Origin: Pseudomonas sp. RIT-PI-S
GTDB lineage: Bacteria > Pseudomonadota > Gammaproteobacteria > Pseudomonadales > Pseudomonadaceae
Reading direction: 5' to 3'
Assembly: GCF_025642975.1 (NCBI RefSeq)
Contig: NZ_JANZKJ010000003.1
Location: forward strand, 248,001 to 312,000
DNA length: 64,000 bases
This document shows, one piece after another, positions 43,090 to 53,027 of the stretch. The notes below the pieces were generated by a model. That model saw only the letters and a list, made by a program, of their open reading frames with translations. It searched no databases and was not told where the DNA came from. A program made the translations under genes and the position numbers. Positions within the stretch are counted from its first letter, which is position 1. Each line of letters starts with the position of its first letter.

Positions 43090-43836
43090 TCAGAGTTGCT
43101 GCATCATCTTGCGCACGCCCGCCACATGGCGCCGGCTGACGATCAGCGCATCGCCATTGAGCCCAGTCAGGTACAGTTGGAAATGCCCCAGGGGCGTACG
43201 TTGCAGGCGCTCGATGCGGGCACGTGCCACCAGTGCATTACGGTGAATGCGCACGAAGCGGTCACCGAACTCGGTCTCGAGGGCCTTGAGCGGCTCGTCG
43301 AGCAGCACTTCGCCGTGCTCATGGCGCAAGGTGACGTACTTGTGGTCGGCAATGAAATAGATCACTTGGTCGAGCGGAATCAACTCGATGCCTTTACGGG
43401 TGCGGGCGCTGATGTGCGTGCGGGGGGTGCTGCCATTGTTCGCAGCCGGGCGGGTCAGCGCGGCGAGGGTGGCGCGGTTCGGCCGCTCGGCGCGCCTGAG
43501 CGCGTCGGACAACTTATCCGAGCTCACTGGCTTCATCAGAAAACGCACGGCGTTGCTTTCGAAGGCGTTGACGGCAAACTCGTCTTGCCCGGTGCAGAAC
43601 ACCACGGCGGGAGGAGTATCGCGTTCGCACAATTTGGCGGCGACTTGCAGGCCGTCCAGGCCTGGCATGCGCACGTCCAGCAACACAACATCAGGCTTGA
43701 GGCTGTCGATCAGCGTCAGGGCCTCGTCGCCGCTGCCGGCACCGGGTTCCAAGACGCTATACCCTTCGAGGTCGCTGACCATTCGGCTCAGTTTCTCGCG
43801 GGCCATGGGTTCGTCATCAACGATCAGGACATTCAT
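43090..43836 (-). CDS. algR: LytTR response regulator AlgR
   Basis: 248-aa two-domain regulator. The receiver domain (1-120) has acidic D7/D8 (LIVDDEPMARE), phospho-acceptor D54 (VVLLDVRMPGLDG) and the KP lysine in FLMKPVSSDKLSDAL. The C-terminal LytTR DNA-binding domain (from about 140) shows IELIPLDQVIYFIADHKYVT and GDRFVRIHRNALVARARIER. In P. aeruginosa AlgR controls alginate, twitching and rhamnolipid genes with the sensor AlgZ/FimS encoded just upstream; here no sensor gene is present. The frame runs on to 44169 but MNVLIVDDEP at 43836 is the proper start. Confidence 0.96.
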   Translation of the reverse strand: MNVLIVDDEPMAREKLSRMVSDLEGYSVLEPGAGSGDEALTLIDSLKPDVVLLDVRMPGLDGLQVAAKLCERDTPPAVVFCTGQDEFAVNAFESNAVRFLMKPVSSDKLSDALRRAERPNRATLAALTRPAANNGSTPRTHISARTRKGIELIPLDQVIYFIADHKYVTLRHEHGEVLLDEPLKALETEFGDRFVRIHRNALVARARIERLQRTPLGHFQLYLTGLNGDALIVSRRHVAGVRKMMQQL

Positions 43837-44326
43837 AGAGTGCCGGATTCCTGCGTGAGTCTCGCGGATAGATAGCGTAGACAGGTGAACTGACGGCCGT
43901 GGCGGCGTTCCTCGCTGAGACTGGCGGCAGTATCGAAAAGTGCCCGAGAGCGAAGCGATGAGACGTTTCGCTTGCGTGAAACGAGCACTGACGCCGTTGC
44001 TAGAGGGGGTGCCGCACAGTGATTGAGGCGCAACTGAACTCTCCCTTTGGTCGCCCGCCGCCGCCCCACTCCGGGGCTCGCTTCTTGCCCATGACACACA
44101 GGCCTTGCCGCATGGCCGTTGCACGAGGTCGCGGCTTTCATTCACTGTAGACGCTTGCCGGCGCGACATTGCTCAATCGGCGTATATCGTTTCGCCAGTT
44201 ATCCTACATCCCCTCCGGCAACAGCCTACGGGCAGACCCCGCCGCCGTCCCGCGCGCGCGGCCCGCTCGCCGGGCGACCCTGCTATGATGGGGCCATTTC
44301 CCGTTCGAACCTCCAACGAGCCAGTC
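43837..44326. other. Divergent spacer between algR and argH, without algZ
   Basis: About 490 bases. In P. aeruginosa the sensor gene algZ/fimS (roughly 1 kb) lies here. Frames are open on the minus strand, but their products (rich in Arg, Ser and Ala, no histidine-kinase motif) look non-coding. It should hold both promoters. A GC-rich stretch at 44238-44285 precedes the argH leader. No gene is called. Confidence 0.65.
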
Positions 44327-45721
44327 ATGAGCACCGACAAGACCAACCAGTCCTGGGGCGGCCGCTTCAGCGAACCCGTCGACGCCTTCGTCGCCCGCTT
44401 CACCGCTTCGGTTACCTTCGACCGTCGCCTTTACCGCCACGACATCATGGGCTCGGTTGCCCATGCGACCATGCTGGCCCAGGTTGGCGTACTCACCGAG
44501 GCCGAGCGTGATGCCATCGTCGAGGGGCTTCATACCATCCAGGGCGAGATCGAGGCCGGCACCTTCGAATGGCGTGTGGACCTCGAAGACGTGCACATGA
44601 ACATCGAGGCGCGGCTTACCGATCGCATCGGCGTCACCGGCAAAAAGCTGCACACCGGGCGCAGCCGCAACGACCAGGTCGCTACGGATATCCGCTTGTG
44701 GCTGCGGGATGAGATCGACACCATCCTCGGCGAAATCACCCGCCTGCAAAAGGGCCTGCTCGAAGTCGCGGAGCGCGAAGCGGGCACCATCATGCCGGGT
44801 TTCACGCACCTGCAAACCGCCCAGCCGGTCACGTTCGGGCACCACTTGCTGGCCTGGTTCGAAATGCTTGGCCGCGACTACGAGCGCCTCGTCGACTGCC
44901 GCAAGCGCACCAACCGCATGCCGCTTGGCAGCGCGGCACTGGCCGGCACCACCTACCCGATCGACCGCGAAACCACCTGCGCGCTGCTGGGCTTCGAGGC
45001 CGTGGGCGGCAACTCGCTGGATGGGGTATCGGATCGAGACTTCGCCATTGAATTCTGTGCCGCAGCGAGCCTGGCGATGATGCACCTGTCGCGGTTCTCC
45101 GAAGAGCTGGTGCTTTGGACCAGCGCGCAGTTCCAGTTCATCGACCTGCCAGATCGCTTCTGCACCGGCAGCTCGATCATGCCGCAAAAGAAAAACCCGG
45201 ACGTCCCGGAGTTGGTCCGGGGCAAGAGTGGCCGGGTGTTCGGTGCCCTCACCGGCCTGCTGACCTTGATGAAGGGCCAGCCGCTGGCCTACAACAAGGA
45301 CAACCAAGAGGACAAGGAGCCGCTATTCGACGCTGCTGACACCCTGCGCGATTCGCTGCGCGCGTTCGCCGACATGATCCCGGCGATCAAGCCGCGCCAT
45401 GCGGTGATGCGCGAGGCGGCGCTGCGCGGCTTCTCCACTGCCACGGACCTGGCCGACTACCTGGTGCGCCGTGGCCTGCCTTTCCGCGATTGCCACGAAA
45501 TCGTCGGTCATGCGGTCAAGTACGGTGTGGAAACCGGCAAGGACCTGGCCGAAATGAGCTTGGATGAGCTGCGTCGCTTCAGCGACCAGATCGACGCCGA
45601 CGTGTTTGAAGTGCTCACCCTCGAAGGCTCGGTCAACGCCCGCGACCATATCGGCGGCACGGCTCCGGCCCAGGTGCAGGCGGCGGTCATCCGCGGCCAG
45701 GCACTGTTGGCACAACGCTGA
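44327..45721 (+). CDS. argH: Argininosuccinate lyase
   Basis: 464-aa enzyme of the fumarase/aspartase superfamily that forms arginine and fumarate in the last arginine step. The signature loop [12 protein letters not shown] is present, as are [20 protein letters not shown] and TVPGF-like [20 protein letters not shown]. It starts [19 protein letters not shown]. The ATG at 44327 is chosen; the open frame begins far upstream at 44105 without homology. It is followed by two small conserved genes on the same strand. Confidence 0.97.
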   Translation: MSTDKTNQSWGGRFSEPVDAFVARFTASVTFDRRLYRHDIMGSVAHATMLAQVGVLTEAERDAIVEGLHTIQGEIEAGTFEWRVDLEDVHMNIEARLTDRIGVTGKKLHTGRSRNDQVATDIRLWLRDEIDTILGEITRLQKGLLEVAEREAGTIMPGFTHLQTAQPVTFGHHLLAWFEMLGRDYERLVDCRKRTNRMPLGSAALAGTTYPIDRETTCALLGFEAVGGNSLDGVSDRDFAIEFCAAASLAMMHLSRFSEELVLWTSAQFQFIDLPDRFCTGSSIMPQKKNPDVPELVRGKSGRVFGALTGLLTLMKGQPLAYNKDNQEDKEPLFDAADTLRDSLRAFADMIPAIKPRHAVMREAALRGFSTATDLADYLVRRGLPFRDCHEIVGHAVKYGVETGKDLAEMSLDELRRFSDQIDADVFEVLTLEGSVNARDHIGGTAPAQVQAAVIRGQALLAQR

Positions 45722-45730
45722 GGCATACCC

Positions 45731-46003
45731 ATGACCGATGAACTCAACGACGAGGATTTCGCTGAAGCGACCCTCACCGAAGCAATCCGGAACCAGCTTG
45801 AAAGCGGCGAGCCGCCAGCGGCGCAGGCGACTTTTAATAAACTCAAGCTGGTGGGATACGAAGAAGCGGATATTCTCAACCTCATGGCCCACGTGCTGGC
45901 GATTGAAATCGACAACATGCTCAAGGCCGACCGCCCCTTCGATGGGCAGTGGTACGAGGCCGCGCTACGGGCTCTCCCGGAGCTTCCCGACGAAGAAGCC
46001 TGA
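45731..46003 (+). CDS. Small acidic conserved protein, unknown function
   Basis: 90-aa acidic, helical protein: NDEDFAEATLTEAIRNQLES, then QATFNKLKLVGYEEADILNL and MAHVLAIEIDNMLKADRPFD. It begins 10 bases after argH on the same strand and likely shares its transcript. I recall a protein of this kind at this place in other Pseudomonas (before TIGR02647 and cyaA), but I know no function. No motif for catalysis or metal binding is visible. Confidence 0.8.
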   Translation: MTDELNDEDFAEATLTEAIRNQLESGEPPAAQATFNKLKLVGYEEADILNLMAHVLAIEIDNMLKADRPFDGQWYEAALRALPELPDEEA

Positions 46004-46074
46004 GGCCGTCGCGGCAGCGGAGCATGGCCAGGTCGGCCATGCCCCTCCAACAATAACAACAGCGAGGCCGCTCC

Positions 46075-46320
46075 ATGACCTACAGCCCAGAACTGATCGC
46101 CGAAATCGAGCTCCTGTCCCTGTTCAACCTTGGCAATACCCTCGAAGGTTTGAAAGTCCACCAGACCGCAACCCCTGCGGCCATCGCCGCCGCCGCTCGG
46201 CTGCACGAGAAAGAACTGATCACACTACCCGACGGCGGCTATCTCACCAGCCTCGGGCTTGAGGCGGCCCAGCATGCCCAGGCCCTGCTGACCATTCTGC
46301 GCACCACAGAAACCGCCTGA
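46075..46320 (+). CDS. TIGR02647 family protein
   Basis: 81-aa protein: IAEIELLSLFNLGNTLEGLK, VHQTATPAAIAAAARLHEKE and LPDGGYLTSLGLEAAQHAQ. This pattern is the TIGR02647 family, known from Pseudomonas and relatives. It looks like a small winged helix, which would suggest nucleic-acid binding, but that is inference. It lies between the small acidic protein gene (71-base gap) and cyaA (73-base gap with a strong hairpin). Confidence 0.85.
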   Translation: MTYSPELIAEIELLSLFNLGNTLEGLKVHQTATPAAIAAAARLHEKELITLPDGGYLTSLGLEAAQHAQALLTILRTTETA

Positions 46321-46336
46321 CGGTCCTCAACCTCAG

Positions 46337-46380
46337 GCCAGGGCGGCCGATAACGCCAATAACCCGTTATCGGCCTGGCC
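46337..46380 (+). repeat. Stem-loop just upstream of cyaA
   Basis: GGCCGATAACG (46345-46355) and CGTTATCGGCC (46365-46375) form an 11-bp perfect stem with a 9-base loop. GGCCAGG (46337-46343) and CCTGGCC (46374-46380) can extend or compete with it. No U tract follows, so it is not a classic terminator. It ends 14 bases before the cyaA ATG and could mask its ribosome site. Confidence 0.7.
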
Positions 46381-46393
46381 GCCCGAGCTTGAG

Positions 46394-49231
46394 ATGACCC
46401 GCACCCCTGAAATCCGTCCTGACCTGGGCGCTGGCATCGACCGCAAGGTGCTGGCCCAGCTGCGCCAGCGCTTTCTTACGGTGAACCAGGGGCGCCTGGA
46501 GCGAGCCACCGAAGGCTTCGCCAGCCGCCAACAATCCGTGTTGCGGCTGCTGCCGCTGCTGTTTCATGTGAACCACCCCCTGCTGCCCGGCTACGTATCC
46601 GGGTTCACTCCCGCGGGGGTGAGCGCTTACGAGCCAGACGACGACGTGCTCGCCGAAGCGCAGCGCCTCACCCGCTCCTTCACTTACAAACCACGACGCG
46701 GAAACGCCCCGGCGCCGATACTGGGGTTGTTCCTGATGGGCAGCCTCGGCAGCCTGGCGCAGGATGAAGGCAGCGACATGGACGTGTGGGTCTGCCATGC
46801 CGCCGGGTTGCCAGAAGAAGCGCTCGATGAGCTGCAACGCAAGTGCCAGGCCATCGAAGCCTGGGCGGCGAGCCTCGGGGCGGAGGCGCATTTCTTCCTG
46901 ATCGACTGCGAGCGCTTCGTGCGCGAAGACCGCGACAACAAGCTCAGCTCCGACGACAGCGGCACCACCCAGCACTACCTGTTGCTGGACGAATTTTATC
47001 GAACGGCGATCTGGCTGGCCGGGCGCACGCCGTTATGGTGGCTGGTCCCGGTGTACGAGGAGGCTAATTACGCGGCCTTTACCGAGACGCTGCTGAGCAA
47101 GCGGTTCATTCGCGAGCAAGATGTGCTCGACCTGGGCAACCTGTCGCGCATTCCCCCGGGAGAATATCTCGGCGCCGGCCTTTGGCAGTTGTTCAAAGGG
47201 CTGGAGTCTCCGTACAAATCCTTGCTCAAGTTGCTGCTTGCCGAGGTCTATGCCGACCAGCACCCGGCCGTGCAATGCGTGAGCCTGCAACTCAAGCAGG
47301 CGGTCTATGCCGGCCAGCTCAACCTGGACGAGCTGGACCCTTACATGATGGTGTATCGGCGGATCGAAGCCTATCTGCTGGCCAGGGGCGAGCATGGGCG
47401 GCTGGAGCTGGTGCGCCGCAGCTTCTACCTGAAGGTCAACCGCAAGGTCAGCCTGGTAAGGGCCGGGCGCTCTATCGGTTGGCAGCTACAGGCCATGCAG
47501 CGGCTGACGGCCGAGTGGGGCTGGAGCGAGCAACAACTGCGGCTGCTGGACAACCGTGGCCTATGGAAGGTCGGCCAGGTCACCACCGAACGTCAGGCGC
47601 TGGTCAGCGAGCTCAACAGCAGCTACCGCTTCCTCACCCGCTTCTCTCGCGCCAACCACACCGACAACCCCGCCAGCCGCAAGGACCTCAATGTTCTAGG
47701 CCGCCGCTTGTATGCGGCCTTCGAGCGCCGTGCCGGCAAAGTCGAAATCATCAACCCAGGCATCGCGCCCAACCTGGCCGAAGACACCGTTACCCTGCTT
47801 CAAGGCCCAAACCGTCGCGAGCCGGGCAAGCGCCTATGGTACCTGTACCGCGGCAACCACAGCGCGGTGGATTGCGAGCCATACACACCGCTGACCCGCA
47901 GCCACGAGTTGATCGAGCTGCTCGCCTGGTGCCACCGCAACGGCGTGATCGACGCCAGCACTCGCCTGGCTTTGCATCCGGGCGAATCCGACCTGTCTGA
48001 ATTCGAGCTGTTCAACCTGCTTGGGGCCTTGCAGCGCGCGGTGGTTCTACCCATGGAGGCGGTAAGCGAAGCCCAGCTGCTGCAACCGGCCATTCCCACC
48101 GAAGTGTTGCTGTTGGTCAACGCTGGGGTAGATCCGCTCAAACACCACCGCGAACAGAACATCCTGATGACCACGGAGCGCACCGACTCACTGAGCTATG
48201 CCGGCATGCGCGATAACCTGGTGCTGACGCTGGACCAGGTAACGGTCAACAGCTGGAACGAGGTCATGTTCAACCGCTATGACGGCCGCCATGCGCTGCT
48301 CGACTGCCTGCGCGACTATCTCAACGTACTGCCCCTGCAGCGGCCGGCGCCGCAGCTGCGAGTGTGCTGCTTTTGCCACAACCGGGCCCAGGCGATCAGC
48401 GCCCGGGTGCAGGAGCTGTTCGACACCGCCACCGAGCTGCTTACCCGGGAGCTCGGCCACCGCTACCTGATCCAGGTCGAGCAGCAGTACCACGTGCTAG
48501 AGCTCAACGCCGGCAATGTGCGCCATGTGCCGCTCCCCGGGTTGCCAGTGCTGCTGGATTACCTTGCGCGGCCCTTGAAGAGCTATAGCCCGCTGCATCT
48601 GGATGCCTATGCGCTGGCCGGGCATGAGCTGGCGCTGATCCTTCCACACGCCCATCCGGACTGCGTGCAGGTGTTCTACAGCCGCCAAGGCGATGAGGCC
48701 CTGGTGTACGTGCTGGATGAGTTCAACGGCCTATGGCGCCAGCTGTTGCCCTTCTTCAACGAAGCCAGCCTGCTGTTGCCCCTTCAGCGCTTTCTGCAGT
48801 CGGTCGCGTACCGGCGTGAAGCGCGCATGGAGATGGACCGCCCGGCCACCCTGGGCACGCTCTTTTACCGCATCACCAGCTCCGCCGGGCAGCCGCGGGC
48901 CGTCGAGCGTCGACAACCGCCGCGAGGCGATGGCGCGGAGCCGTTCTTCGAAGTGCAGGCGATCCTCAAGAAGACTGCCGACGGGCCGCCGCGGGTAACC
49001 TTGTTCTGCAACCAGAGGGAGTTCAGCGAGCTGGAGTACGGCGACCGGCTTTACGCGGAGGTCGCCCGGGAGATTCTCGCGCAGCGCCGGAACAATGCTG
49101 GCTATCGGTGCTACATCACCGACCTGGACCTCTCCGGGCTGGGCGGCGACCAGGTGCTGGCGAGTAACACTTACCTGCGCTACAAAACGGGGTTGGAAGG
49201 ATCGCTCAATACCGCCCTGGCCCTGCTGTAG
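46394..49231 (+). CDS. cyaA: Class I adenylate cyclase
   Basis: 945-aa class I (enterobacterial-type) adenylate cyclase that makes cAMP for Vfr/CRP-type regulation. The catalytic nucleotidyltransferase motif is MGSLGSLAQDEGSDMDVWVC (G116-S117, D128, D130). The N-terminal part starts PEIRPDLGAGIDRKVLAQLR and the C-terminal half is the regulatory domain. Length is usual for Pseudomonas CyaA. The ATG at 46394 closely follows a strong stem-loop; AGCTTGAG is the only, weak, ribosome site. Convergent with the DUF1289 gene. Confidence 0.95.
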   Translation: MTRTPEIRPDLGAGIDRKVLAQLRQRFLTVNQGRLERATEGFASRQQSVLRLLPLLFHVNHPLLPGYVSGFTPAGVSAYEPDDDVLAEAQRLTRSFTYKPRRGNAPAPILGLFLMGSLGSLAQDEGSDMDVWVCHAAGLPEEALDELQRKCQAIEAWAASLGAEAHFFLIDCERFVREDRDNKLSSDDSGTTQHYLLLDEFYRTAIWLAGRTPLWWLVPVYEEANYAAFTETLLSKRFIREQDVLDLGNLSRIPPGEYLGAGLWQLFKGLESPYKSLLKLLLAEVYADQHPAVQCVSLQLKQAVYAGQLNLDELDPYMMVYRRIEAYLLARGEHGRLELVRRSFYLKVNRKVSLVRAGRSIGWQLQAMQRLTAEWGWSEQQLRLLDNRGLWKVGQVTTERQALVSELNSSYRFLTRFSRANHTDNPASRKDLNVLGRRLYAAFERRAGKVEIINPGIAPNLAEDTVTLLQGPNRREPGKRLWYLYRGNHSAVDCEPYTPLTRSHELIELLAWCHRNGVIDASTRLALHPGESDLSEFELFNLLGALQRAVVLPMEAVSEAQLLQPAIPTEVLLLVNAGVDPLKHHREQNILMTTERTDSLSYAGMRDNLVLTLDQVTVNSWNEVMFNRYDGRHALLDCLRDYLNVLPLQRPAPQLRVCCFCHNRAQAISARVQELFDTATELLTRELGHRYLIQVEQQYHVLELNAGNVRHVPLPGLPVLLDYLARPLKSYSPLHLDAYALAGHELALILPHAHPDCVQVFYSRQGDEALVYVLDEFNGLWRQLLPFFNEASLLLPLQRFLQSVAYRREARMEMDRPATLGTLFYRITSSAGQPRAVERRQPPRGDGAEPFFEVQAILKKTADGPPRVTLFCNQREFSELEYGDRLYAEVAREILAQRRNNAGYRCYITDLDLSGLGGDQVLASNTYLRYKTGLEGSLNTALALL

Positions 49232-49345
49232 CAGCACGACGCCAGGCGAATGCCGCTCGGGCATTACGCTGCGTGGTCATCGAGCAACCTCGGCTGCTAC
49301 GGGCGGTGTGTATTCAGGCGCTGCGCGGTGCTTGGGTTGCGACCT

Positions 49346-49546
49346 TCATTCACCGGCCGTTCGGCGCTGCTCGGCCAGGGCGCGGATTTCACGCCGGCGC
49401 TCGTCACTGGCGGCGCGCCATTCGCGGATGTGCTCCACATGGCGGAAGCACCCTAGGCAATAGCGCTCTTCGTCCAGTTTGCACAGGCTGACGCACGGTG
49501 ATTTCACGGCAGTGCTGATGTTGCTGTACAGCGGCTTGCTGGCCAT
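49346..49546 (-). CDS. DUF1289 protein
   Basis: 66-aa protein with the DUF1289 cysteine pattern: VKSPCVSLCKLDEERYCLGC followed by FRHVEHIREWRAASDERRRE. The four cysteines suggest a small zinc or Fe-S site. Similar proteins are often annotated as Fe-S-related; function is not established. It overlaps the cyaY stop by one base and is probably co-expressed with frataxin. Confidence 0.9.
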   Translation of the reverse strand: MASKPLYSNISTAVKSPCVSLCKLDEERYCLGCFRHVEHIREWRAASDERRREIRALAEQRRTAGE

Positions 49547-49878
49547 CAGAATTCTTCGAAGTCCAGTTTATCGCCAGCCTGCTCGAACACGATGCGCTCG
49601 AGCATTTCGCCCAGCAGCTCATCCGAGGAGTCGCACATCCACTTTTTGTTTTCTTCGTCGTAATCGAAATGAAAGCCGCCAGAGCGAGCGGCCAACCACA
49701 GCTGACGCAGCGGGGCCTGCCGGCTGAAGATCAACTGGCTGCCGTTGTCGAAGCGCACGGTCAAGGTGCCGCTGGAGTTTTCCACGTCAACATCCAGGCC
49801 GCTCTCTTCGAACACCACGTCCAGCGCTTCCTGGGTGGCATCTACCAGATCGTGAAAACGCGCTTCGGTCAAACTCAT
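49546..49878 (-). CDS. cyaY: Iron donor protein CyaY (frataxin)
   Basis: 110-aa bacterial frataxin that regulates iron delivery to Fe-S cluster assembly. It shows the acidic helix TEARFHDLVDATQEALDVVF, the beta strand region SSGTLTVRFDNGSQLIFSRQ and APLRQLWLAARSGGFHFDYD, all family hallmarks. MSLTEARF at 49878 is the preferred start; an ATG two codons upstream also exists. Followed directly by the DUF1289 gene; diverges from lptM. Confidence 0.95.
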   Translation of the reverse strand: MSLTEARFHDLVDATQEALDVVFEESGLDVDVENSSGTLTVRFDNGSQLIFSRQAPLRQLWLAARSGGFHFDYDEENKKWMCDSSDELLGEMLERIVFEQAGDKLDFEEF

Positions 49879-50056
49879 CGGCAACCTCGGTATCGGACGG
49901 GGCGAACAACTGCGGCACGATACGAGCAGATCCCGGTGAATGCAAAGACTATCGGCCGCAGCGGCGACCGCCCGGCGGGGTGGTCATTTCGTAGGCAAGT
50001 TGCCCCCCCGCCGGTATACTCGGCCGCAACTGACGGTTTATACAAAGGATTTCGCC

Positions 50057-50194
50057 ATGAAGCGCCTGATCGCCTCATTCGCTGCGCTTGTCGCGGTTGC
50101 CTGCCTCGTTTCCGCCTGTGGTCAAAAGGGCCCGCTGTTCCTTCCTGACGACAGCAAACACGATGGCCACAGCCAATCGCACCAACACGAATAA
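50057..50194 (+). CDS. lptM: LPS translocon maturation chaperone LptM (YifL-type lipoprotein)
   Basis: 45-aa lipoprotein. The signal [20 protein letters not shown] ends with lipobox VSAC (Cys21), then [11 protein letters not shown], the family core, and a histidine-rich tail ([10 protein letters not shown]). LptM helps oxidative maturation of LptD in E. coli; role here by homology. AAAGGA lies before the ATG at 50057. It precedes lysA by 8 bases, the conserved order lptM-lysA-dapF. Confidence 0.92.
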   Translation: MKRLIASFAALVAVACLVSACGQKGPLFLPDDSKHDGHSQSHQHE

Positions 50195-50202
50195 GGGCCG
50201 AT

Positions 50203-51450
50203 ATGAACGCTTTCCAATACCGTGACGGCGAGCTGTTCGCCGAAGGGGTAGCGCTGTCGGCCGTGGCCGAGCGCTTTGGCACGCCTGTCTACGTTTACTC
50301 CCGCGCCCACATCGAAGCCCAGTACCACGCCTACGCCGACGCCCTGCAAGGGGTGGATCACCTGGTGTGTTACGCGGTAAAGGCCAACTCCAACTTGGCG
50401 GTACTCAATGTGCTGGCGCGCCTTGGCGCGGGGTTTGACATCGTCTCGGGTGGCGAACTGGAACGCGTTCTGGCCGCTGGCGGCCGTGCCGACCGCGTGG
50501 TGTTTTCAGGGGTTGGCAAAACCCGTGCAGACATGCGCCGGGCCCTTGAAGTGGGCGTGCACTGCTTCAATGTCGAGTCTACCGACGAACTTGAACGGCT
50601 ACAGGCCGTGGCGGCCGAGCTTGGCCTTCGGGCGCCGGTTTCGCTGCGCGTCAACCCGGATGTCGACGCCGGCACCCATCCGTACATCTCCACGGGCCTG
50701 AAGGAAAACAAGTTCGGGATCTCCATCGAGCAAGCCGAGAGCGTGTACCTGCGCGCGGCGCAACTGCCGAACCTAGACGTGATCGGCGTGGACTGCCACA
50801 TCGGCTCGCAGCTCACCACCCTGCCGCCCTTCCTCGATGCGCTGGACCGCCTGCTCGCCCTGATAGACCGTCTAGGCGACTGCGGCATCCACCTGCGCCA
50901 CATTGACCTCGGCGGCGGCGTTGGCGTGCGCTATCGCGACGAGGAACCGCCGCAGGTCAGCGAGTACATCCAGGCCGTGCGCGAGCGCACCGAAGGCCGT
51001 GATCTGGCGCTGTTGTTCGAGCCCGGTCGATTCATCGTCGCCAACGGCGGTGTGCTGGTCACCCGCGTCGAATACCTCAAGCACACCGAATACAAGGACT
51101 TCGCTATCGTCGACGCTGCCATGAACGACCTGATCCGCCCGGCGCTGTACCAGGCCTGGATGGATGTGGCGGCCGTGCGCCCACGAGACGGCGCTGGCCG
51201 TGCCTACGACATCGTCGGCCCGATCTGCGAAACCGGTGATTTCCTGGCCAAGGATCGCCAACTGGCCTTGGCCGAGGGCGACCTGCTGGCCGTGCATTCG
51301 GCAGGCGCCTATGGCTTTGTGATGAGCTCCAACTACAACACCCGGGGCCGCTGCGCCGAGGTGCTGGTGGACGGCAGCGATGCCCACGAGGTTCGCCGTC
51401 GCGAAACCATCGCCGAGCTCTATGCGGGCGAAAGCCTGCTGCCGGAGTAA
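50203..51450 (+). CDS. lysA: Diaminopimelate decarboxylase
   Basis: 415-aa PLP enzyme of fold type III that makes lysine from meso-diaminopimelate. The PLP lysine lies in [20 protein letters not shown]. Other motifs: [36 protein letters not shown] and the substrate motif [19 protein letters not shown] at 50203. Its TAA overlaps the possible dapF start, so the last two steps toward lysine and peptidoglycan precursors are coupled. Confidence 0.97.
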   Translation: MNAFQYRDGELFAEGVALSAVAERFGTPVYVYSRAHIEAQYHAYADALQGVDHLVCYAVKANSNLAVLNVLARLGAGFDIVSGGELERVLAAGGRADRVVFSGVGKTRADMRRALEVGVHCFNVESTDELERLQAVAAELGLRAPVSLRVNPDVDAGTHPYISTGLKENKFGISIEQAESVYLRAAQLPNLDVIGVDCHIGSQLTTLPPFLDALDRLLALIDRLGDCGIHLRHIDLGGGVGVRYRDEEPPQVSEYIQAVRERTEGRDLALLFEPGRFIVANGGVLVTRVEYLKHTEYKDFAIVDAAMNDLIRPALYQAWMDVAAVRPRDGAGRAYDIVGPICETGDFLAKDRQLALAEGDLLAVHSAGAYGFVMSSNYNTRGRCAEVLVDGSDAHEVRRRETIAELYAGESLLPE

Positions 51451-51455
51451 TGCCC

Positions 51456-52286
51456 ATGCTGTTGCGCTTCACTAAAATGCACGGCCTGGGCAACGACTTC
51501 ATGGTGATAGACCTGGTCAGCCAGCACGCCCACATCACCCCCAAACACGCCCGTCAGTGGGGCGACCGCAACACTGGCATCGGTTTTGACCAACTATTGT
51601 TGGTGGAGGCGCCGACCAACCCCGACGTGGACTTCCGCTACCGGATTTTCAACGCGGACGGCTCGGAGGTCGAACAGTGCGGCAATGGCGCCCGCTGCTT
51701 TGCCCGCTTTGTGCTGGACAAACGCCTCACGGCGAAGAAGAAGATCCGCGTACAGGTGGCCAAGGGCATCATCGAGCTGGACGTGCGCAACGACGGCCAG
51801 GTACGCGTAGACATGGGCCCGCCTAGGCTGTCACCCGCCGAGGTACCTTTCCAGGCAGACCTCGATCAACTTACCCACGTACTCGAAGTCGAGGATGTGG
51901 CCTATGACATCGCCGCCCTTTCGATGGGCAATCCGCATGCGGTGACGCGGGTCGATGATGTCGACACCGCCCCCGTACAAACCCTCGGGCCGAAGATCGA
52001 GCACCACCCACGGTTCCCGGAGCGGGTCAACGCAGGCTTTTTGCAAGTGCTCGACCGCCAGCGCGGCAAGCTACGGGTATGGGAGCGCGGCGCGGGAGAG
52101 ACTCGCGCCTGTGGTACCGGCGCCTGCGCGGCGGCGGTGGCGGCCATTGCCCAGGGCTGGATGGACTCGCCGCTGACCCTGGATCTGCCTGGCGGGCGGA
52201 TCACGCTGGAGTGGGACGGGCCAGGGCGCCCGGTGATGATGACCGGCCCAGCGGTTCGGGTATACGAAGGCCAAGTGCGTTTGTAA
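51456..52286 (+). CDS. dapF: Diaminopimelate epimerase
   Basis: 276-aa cofactor-independent epimerase that converts LL- to meso-diaminopimelate. The two catalytic cysteines are in [20 protein letters not shown] and [20 protein letters not shown]. The start [17 protein letters not shown] fits the ATG at 51456; an in-frame ATG at 51450 overlapping the lysA TAA is an alternative that adds two residues. The order lysA-dapF-DUF484-xerC is conserved. Confidence 0.97.
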   Translation: MLLRFTKMHGLGNDFMVIDLVSQHAHITPKHARQWGDRNTGIGFDQLLLVEAPTNPDVDFRYRIFNADGSEVEQCGNGARCFARFVLDKRLTAKKKIRVQVAKGIIELDVRNDGQVRVDMGPPRLSPAEVPFQADLDQLTHVLEVEDVAYDIAALSMGNPHAVTRVDDVDTAPVQTLGPKIEHHPRFPERVNAGFLQVLDRQRGKLRVWERGAGETRACGTGACAAAVAAIAQGWMDSPLTLDLPGGRITLEWDGPGRPVMMTGPAVRVYEGQVRL

Positions 52287-52305
52287 GCATCGGAGAGCAG
52301 CGACA

Positions 52306-53025
52306 ATGAGCGACGAGCACCTTCTTCCCGGTTCAGCAACCTGCGAGCTGGACGAACCGAATGCCGAGGCGGTCGTGGCTTACTTGCAACGGCATCCGGA
52401 CTTCTTTACCGGCCAGGAAGAGCTGCTCGCCAGCTTGCGCATACCGCACAAGCGGGGCGACACCGTGTCTTTGGTCGAGCACCAGCTCAAGCTGCTGCGA
52501 GAACGCAACAGTGAGCTCAGGCAACGGCTGAGCCAATTGATGGACGTGGCCCGCGACAACGACCGGCTGTTCGACAAAACCCGCCGGTTGATGCTCGACT
52601 TGCTCGATGCGAGCAGCCTCGAAGAAGTGGTCATGGCCGTGGAAGACAGCCTGCGCCAGTCTTTCAAGGTGCCGTTCGTTAGCCTGATTCTGTTCACTGA
52701 AACACCCACGCCCGTCGGCCGCTCGGTCACCCCGGGGGAAGCCCACCATGCGATCGGCGCGCTGCTCGCCGAACCCAGGCCAGTGACCGGTGCGCTACGC
52801 CAGCTCGAACTGGAATTCCTGTTTGGCGCCGAACAACATGAGCAGGTGGGTTCCACCGCGCTGGCGCCGTTGGTTCATCACGGGGTGCAAGGAGTGTTGG
52901 CCATCGGCAGCCCCGACCCGGACCACTATCGCAGCTCCGTAGGCACTCTGTTCCTGGCTCATATCGCCGAGGTGCTTGGCCGCGTGTTACCTCGCTTTAC
53001 CGGCGCCTTGCGCTCGGTGCGCTGA
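52306..53025 (+). CDS. DUF484 family protein
   Basis: 239-aa protein with an N-terminal [20 protein letters not shown] and [20 protein letters not shown], then a coiled coil and a GAF-like C-terminal part ([20 protein letters not shown]). DUF484 genes lie between dapF and xerC in many gamma-proteobacteria. The GAF-like fold suggests small-molecule sensing, but no ligand is known to me. ATG at 52306; ends 2 bases before xerC. Confidence 0.92.
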   Translation: MSDEHLLPGSATCELDEPNAEAVVAYLQRHPDFFTGQEELLASLRIPHKRGDTVSLVEHQLKLLRERNSELRQRLSQLMDVARDNDRLFDKTRRLMLDLLDASSLEEVVMAVEDSLRQSFKVPFVSLILFTETPTPVGRSVTPGEAHHAIGALLAEPRPVTGALRQLELEFLFGAEQHEQVGSTALAPLVHHGVQGVLAIGSPDPDHYRSSVGTLFLAHIAEVLGRVLPRFTGALRSVR

Positions 53026-53027
53026 GC

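Noticed and set aside
43833-44169. Minus-strand open frames upstream of algR as an algZ gene or remnant
   Set aside because: Their products are Arg/Ser/Ala-rich without any histidine-kinase or membrane motif, typical of GC-rich non-coding frames.
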